Below, in pieces: positions 62,901 to 64,000 of a stretch of DNA of 64,000 nt; positions within the stretch are counted from its first letter, which is position 1; every line of letters starts with the position of its first letter. The stretch comes from Amblyomma americanum. Its lineage: Eukaryota; Arthropoda; Arachnida; Ixodida; Ixodidae. The notes beneath the pieces are model-generated. The model did not search any database. It was not told where the DNA came from and was given only the letters and a program-made list of their open reading frames with translations. The stretch spans positions 192,232,530 through 192,296,529 of the forward strand of contig NC_135497.1 of NCBI RefSeq assembly GCF_052857255.1, given 5' to 3'. The position numbers and the translations under genes are program-made.

Positions 62901-63365
62901 GTATTATACGCGTCCACGGACCTGAGACAGGTAGATATTCTCGTCAAAAGAGACGCTCCATCGAGCTACCCGATCAGTACGACTTGGTAGAAAAGTCTAG
63001 ACCCTCAAAAGGAGGGAGAGAGAACTTCATCAAGCCTCTCAAACGCTGATCAGTGCATTGAATAATTATGTGGGTTGCCACTGGAGTTCGGAGTGAAAAC
63101 AGAGATTTTGGGTATGAGTTATCAACTATGGAATGACTCCTGAATTTTGTGTTCATGTGCGTCATCACACTATTCTGACTGACAGTCTTGCAAACTCTGC
63201 GAATTCTCTCCGCACTACTCAGCAATAACGCGTCATTTGCTGCATGCAATTAAGCTGTAATGCTCATGCAAACCTTGCCAGCTGAGAGGCTCTGCACTCA
63301 GTATATACTCAACGCAAGTAAGAAACGTTTCTGTGAAGAGGTCCCTGGAGACTTTGGGAAACGTT
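59996..63365. other. no gene recognised; CpG- and pyrimidine-rich block 60680-62100
   Basis: The 60680-61110 part is CG-rich and unique, with TAATTAG and CTAATTG homeodomain-type cores (60957-60963, 61023-61031) like the block at 9680. From 61060 to 61930 the plus strand is pyrimidine-rich with a C run at 61614-61627. No reading frame is supported. It is a plausible regulatory or promoter region of a neighbouring gene. Confidence 0.35.
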
Positions 63366-63612
63366 TTTTGATGATTATGGATTTTTATGACGCAAGGGCA
63401 TCCATCGCCAAATAGCGCCATGGCACAAGGTATTTTCGATTACTCAAGGTGGGGCCAAAGACCGATTTTCCAAGCATTTCACCCCTCATAAGCCCAGCAC
63501 CAGACCAGGGGAAAGCTTGTACCCATTGCATCAGCGGTGGGTACCCGGCGGCACTGGGGATCGAACCCCGCACCTCCCGAATGCATTGCGGATGCTCAAC
63601 CAGCTGCGGTGA
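63366..63612 (-). mobile_element. tRNA-derived SINE, second family
   Basis: The reverse complement shows ACCGCAGCTGGTTGAGC (A box) and GGGGTTCGATCCCCAG (B box), then GGGTACAAGCTTTCCCCTGG and the 3' end AAAAATCCATAATCATC. It is collinear with the copy at 11434-11683 over its full length. Imperfect flanking words GGAAACGTTTT and AGAAACTTTT may be remnants of a target-site duplication. Confidence 0.8.
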
Positions 63613-63777
63613 GAAACTTTTGGGTATGTTTGTTTGTTCGTTCGTTGGTTTGTTAAACTGAGCCAACCAATTCAGTCTTCAAGTGCTATTAGTCACATAT
63701 GCAGAATATTTTCCCTTGCGCAACAAGCGTCCTGGATTTTCTGCTGTTCAATCTTTTTTTTCTAACCCAAAAACACA

Positions 63778-64000
63778 TCCCGCCGCGGTAGCTTACTGGT
63801 TAGCCCGAGGACGCAGGTGTCATGCCGGTCACGGCGGCGGCCGCGTTTTGATGGAGGCCGAAACGCACGCAAGGAGCCCGTGCGCTGTGCGACATCGGCG
63901 CACGTTCAAGAGCCACGGGTGGTCGTCATTATTTCGTATCCCTCCACTACGACGTCCCTCATAGCCTGTGTCGCTTTGGAACTTTAAACCCCACTAACCG
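63778..64000 (+). mobile_element. Ruka-like SINE, cut by the window end
   Basis: CATCCCGCCGCGGTAGCTTA and TACTGGTTAGCCCG form the A-box region; the B box is lost to a small deletion (GTGTCATGCCGGTCACGG). The body (TTTTGATGGAGGCCGAAACG, GTGCGCTGTGCGACATCGGC) and the short tail (CATAGCCTGTGTCGCTTTGG, AACTTTAAACCCC) reach the window edge. Confidence 0.85.

Overview
This window looks like arthropod nuclear DNA, most likely from a hard tick (Ixodida). The strongest clue is a set of tRNA-headed SINEs with perfect or near-perfect B boxes, matching what I know of the Ruka-type SINEs first reported from Rhipicephalus. They occur with CR1/L2-like and I/R1-like non-LTR retrotransposons, a tick-style Gypsy element and many long hairpin elements. 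I find no intact host protein gene. The long open frames that remain are decayed transposon genes or shadows of simple repeats. The window is probably intergenic or part of a large intron.

Layout, left: two minus-strand SINEs (100-417, 1938-2157) precede a decayed Gypsy LTR retrotransposon (3528-8546, plus). Its gag, protease, RT/RNase H and integrase fragments carry nonsense codons and frameshifts, and the front half of RT is missing. A diverged solo LTR lies at 9016-9364. A CpG-rich unique stretch with homeobox-type TAATTA cores follows (9680-10250), then a second SINE family (11434-11683), an irregular minisatellite (12785-13470), a third SINE family (13836-14060), and long (TTCC)n and (TA)48 arrays.

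Middle: a 49-bp SINE tail sits inside a 13-bp target-site duplication (21295-21369). A full SINE ends in a (TTA)46 array inside an 8-bp duplication (25034-25490). A 46-bp-arm fold-back lies at 26072-26226. At 31460-36482 an I/R1-like LINE is split into a plus-strand 5' part and a minus-strand 3' part, in the exact order expected from twin priming. Next come a fourth SINE family, a second fold-back (38265-38484), and a solo LTR with a 4-bp duplication (39014-39390). A SINE at 40182-40645 is interrupted by a hairpin element with a 12-bp duplication, and a related hairpin lies at 42437-42542.

Right: a G-rich, G4-capable tract (45700-45990), a rearranged SINE that also looks twin-primed (51262-51454), the RNase H/zinc-finger tail of an I/R1-like LINE (54390-55440), and a nearly full but decayed CR1/L2-like LINE with an SGNH-esterase ORF1 (55480-59862). 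Two more SINEs occupy the end, the last one cut by the window edge.

The genes do not form a pathway. The LINEs would have supplied the reverse transcriptase used by the SINEs, and every copy here appears dead. The main interest is structural: insertion footprints, twin-primed inversions, nested insertions and hairpin elements.
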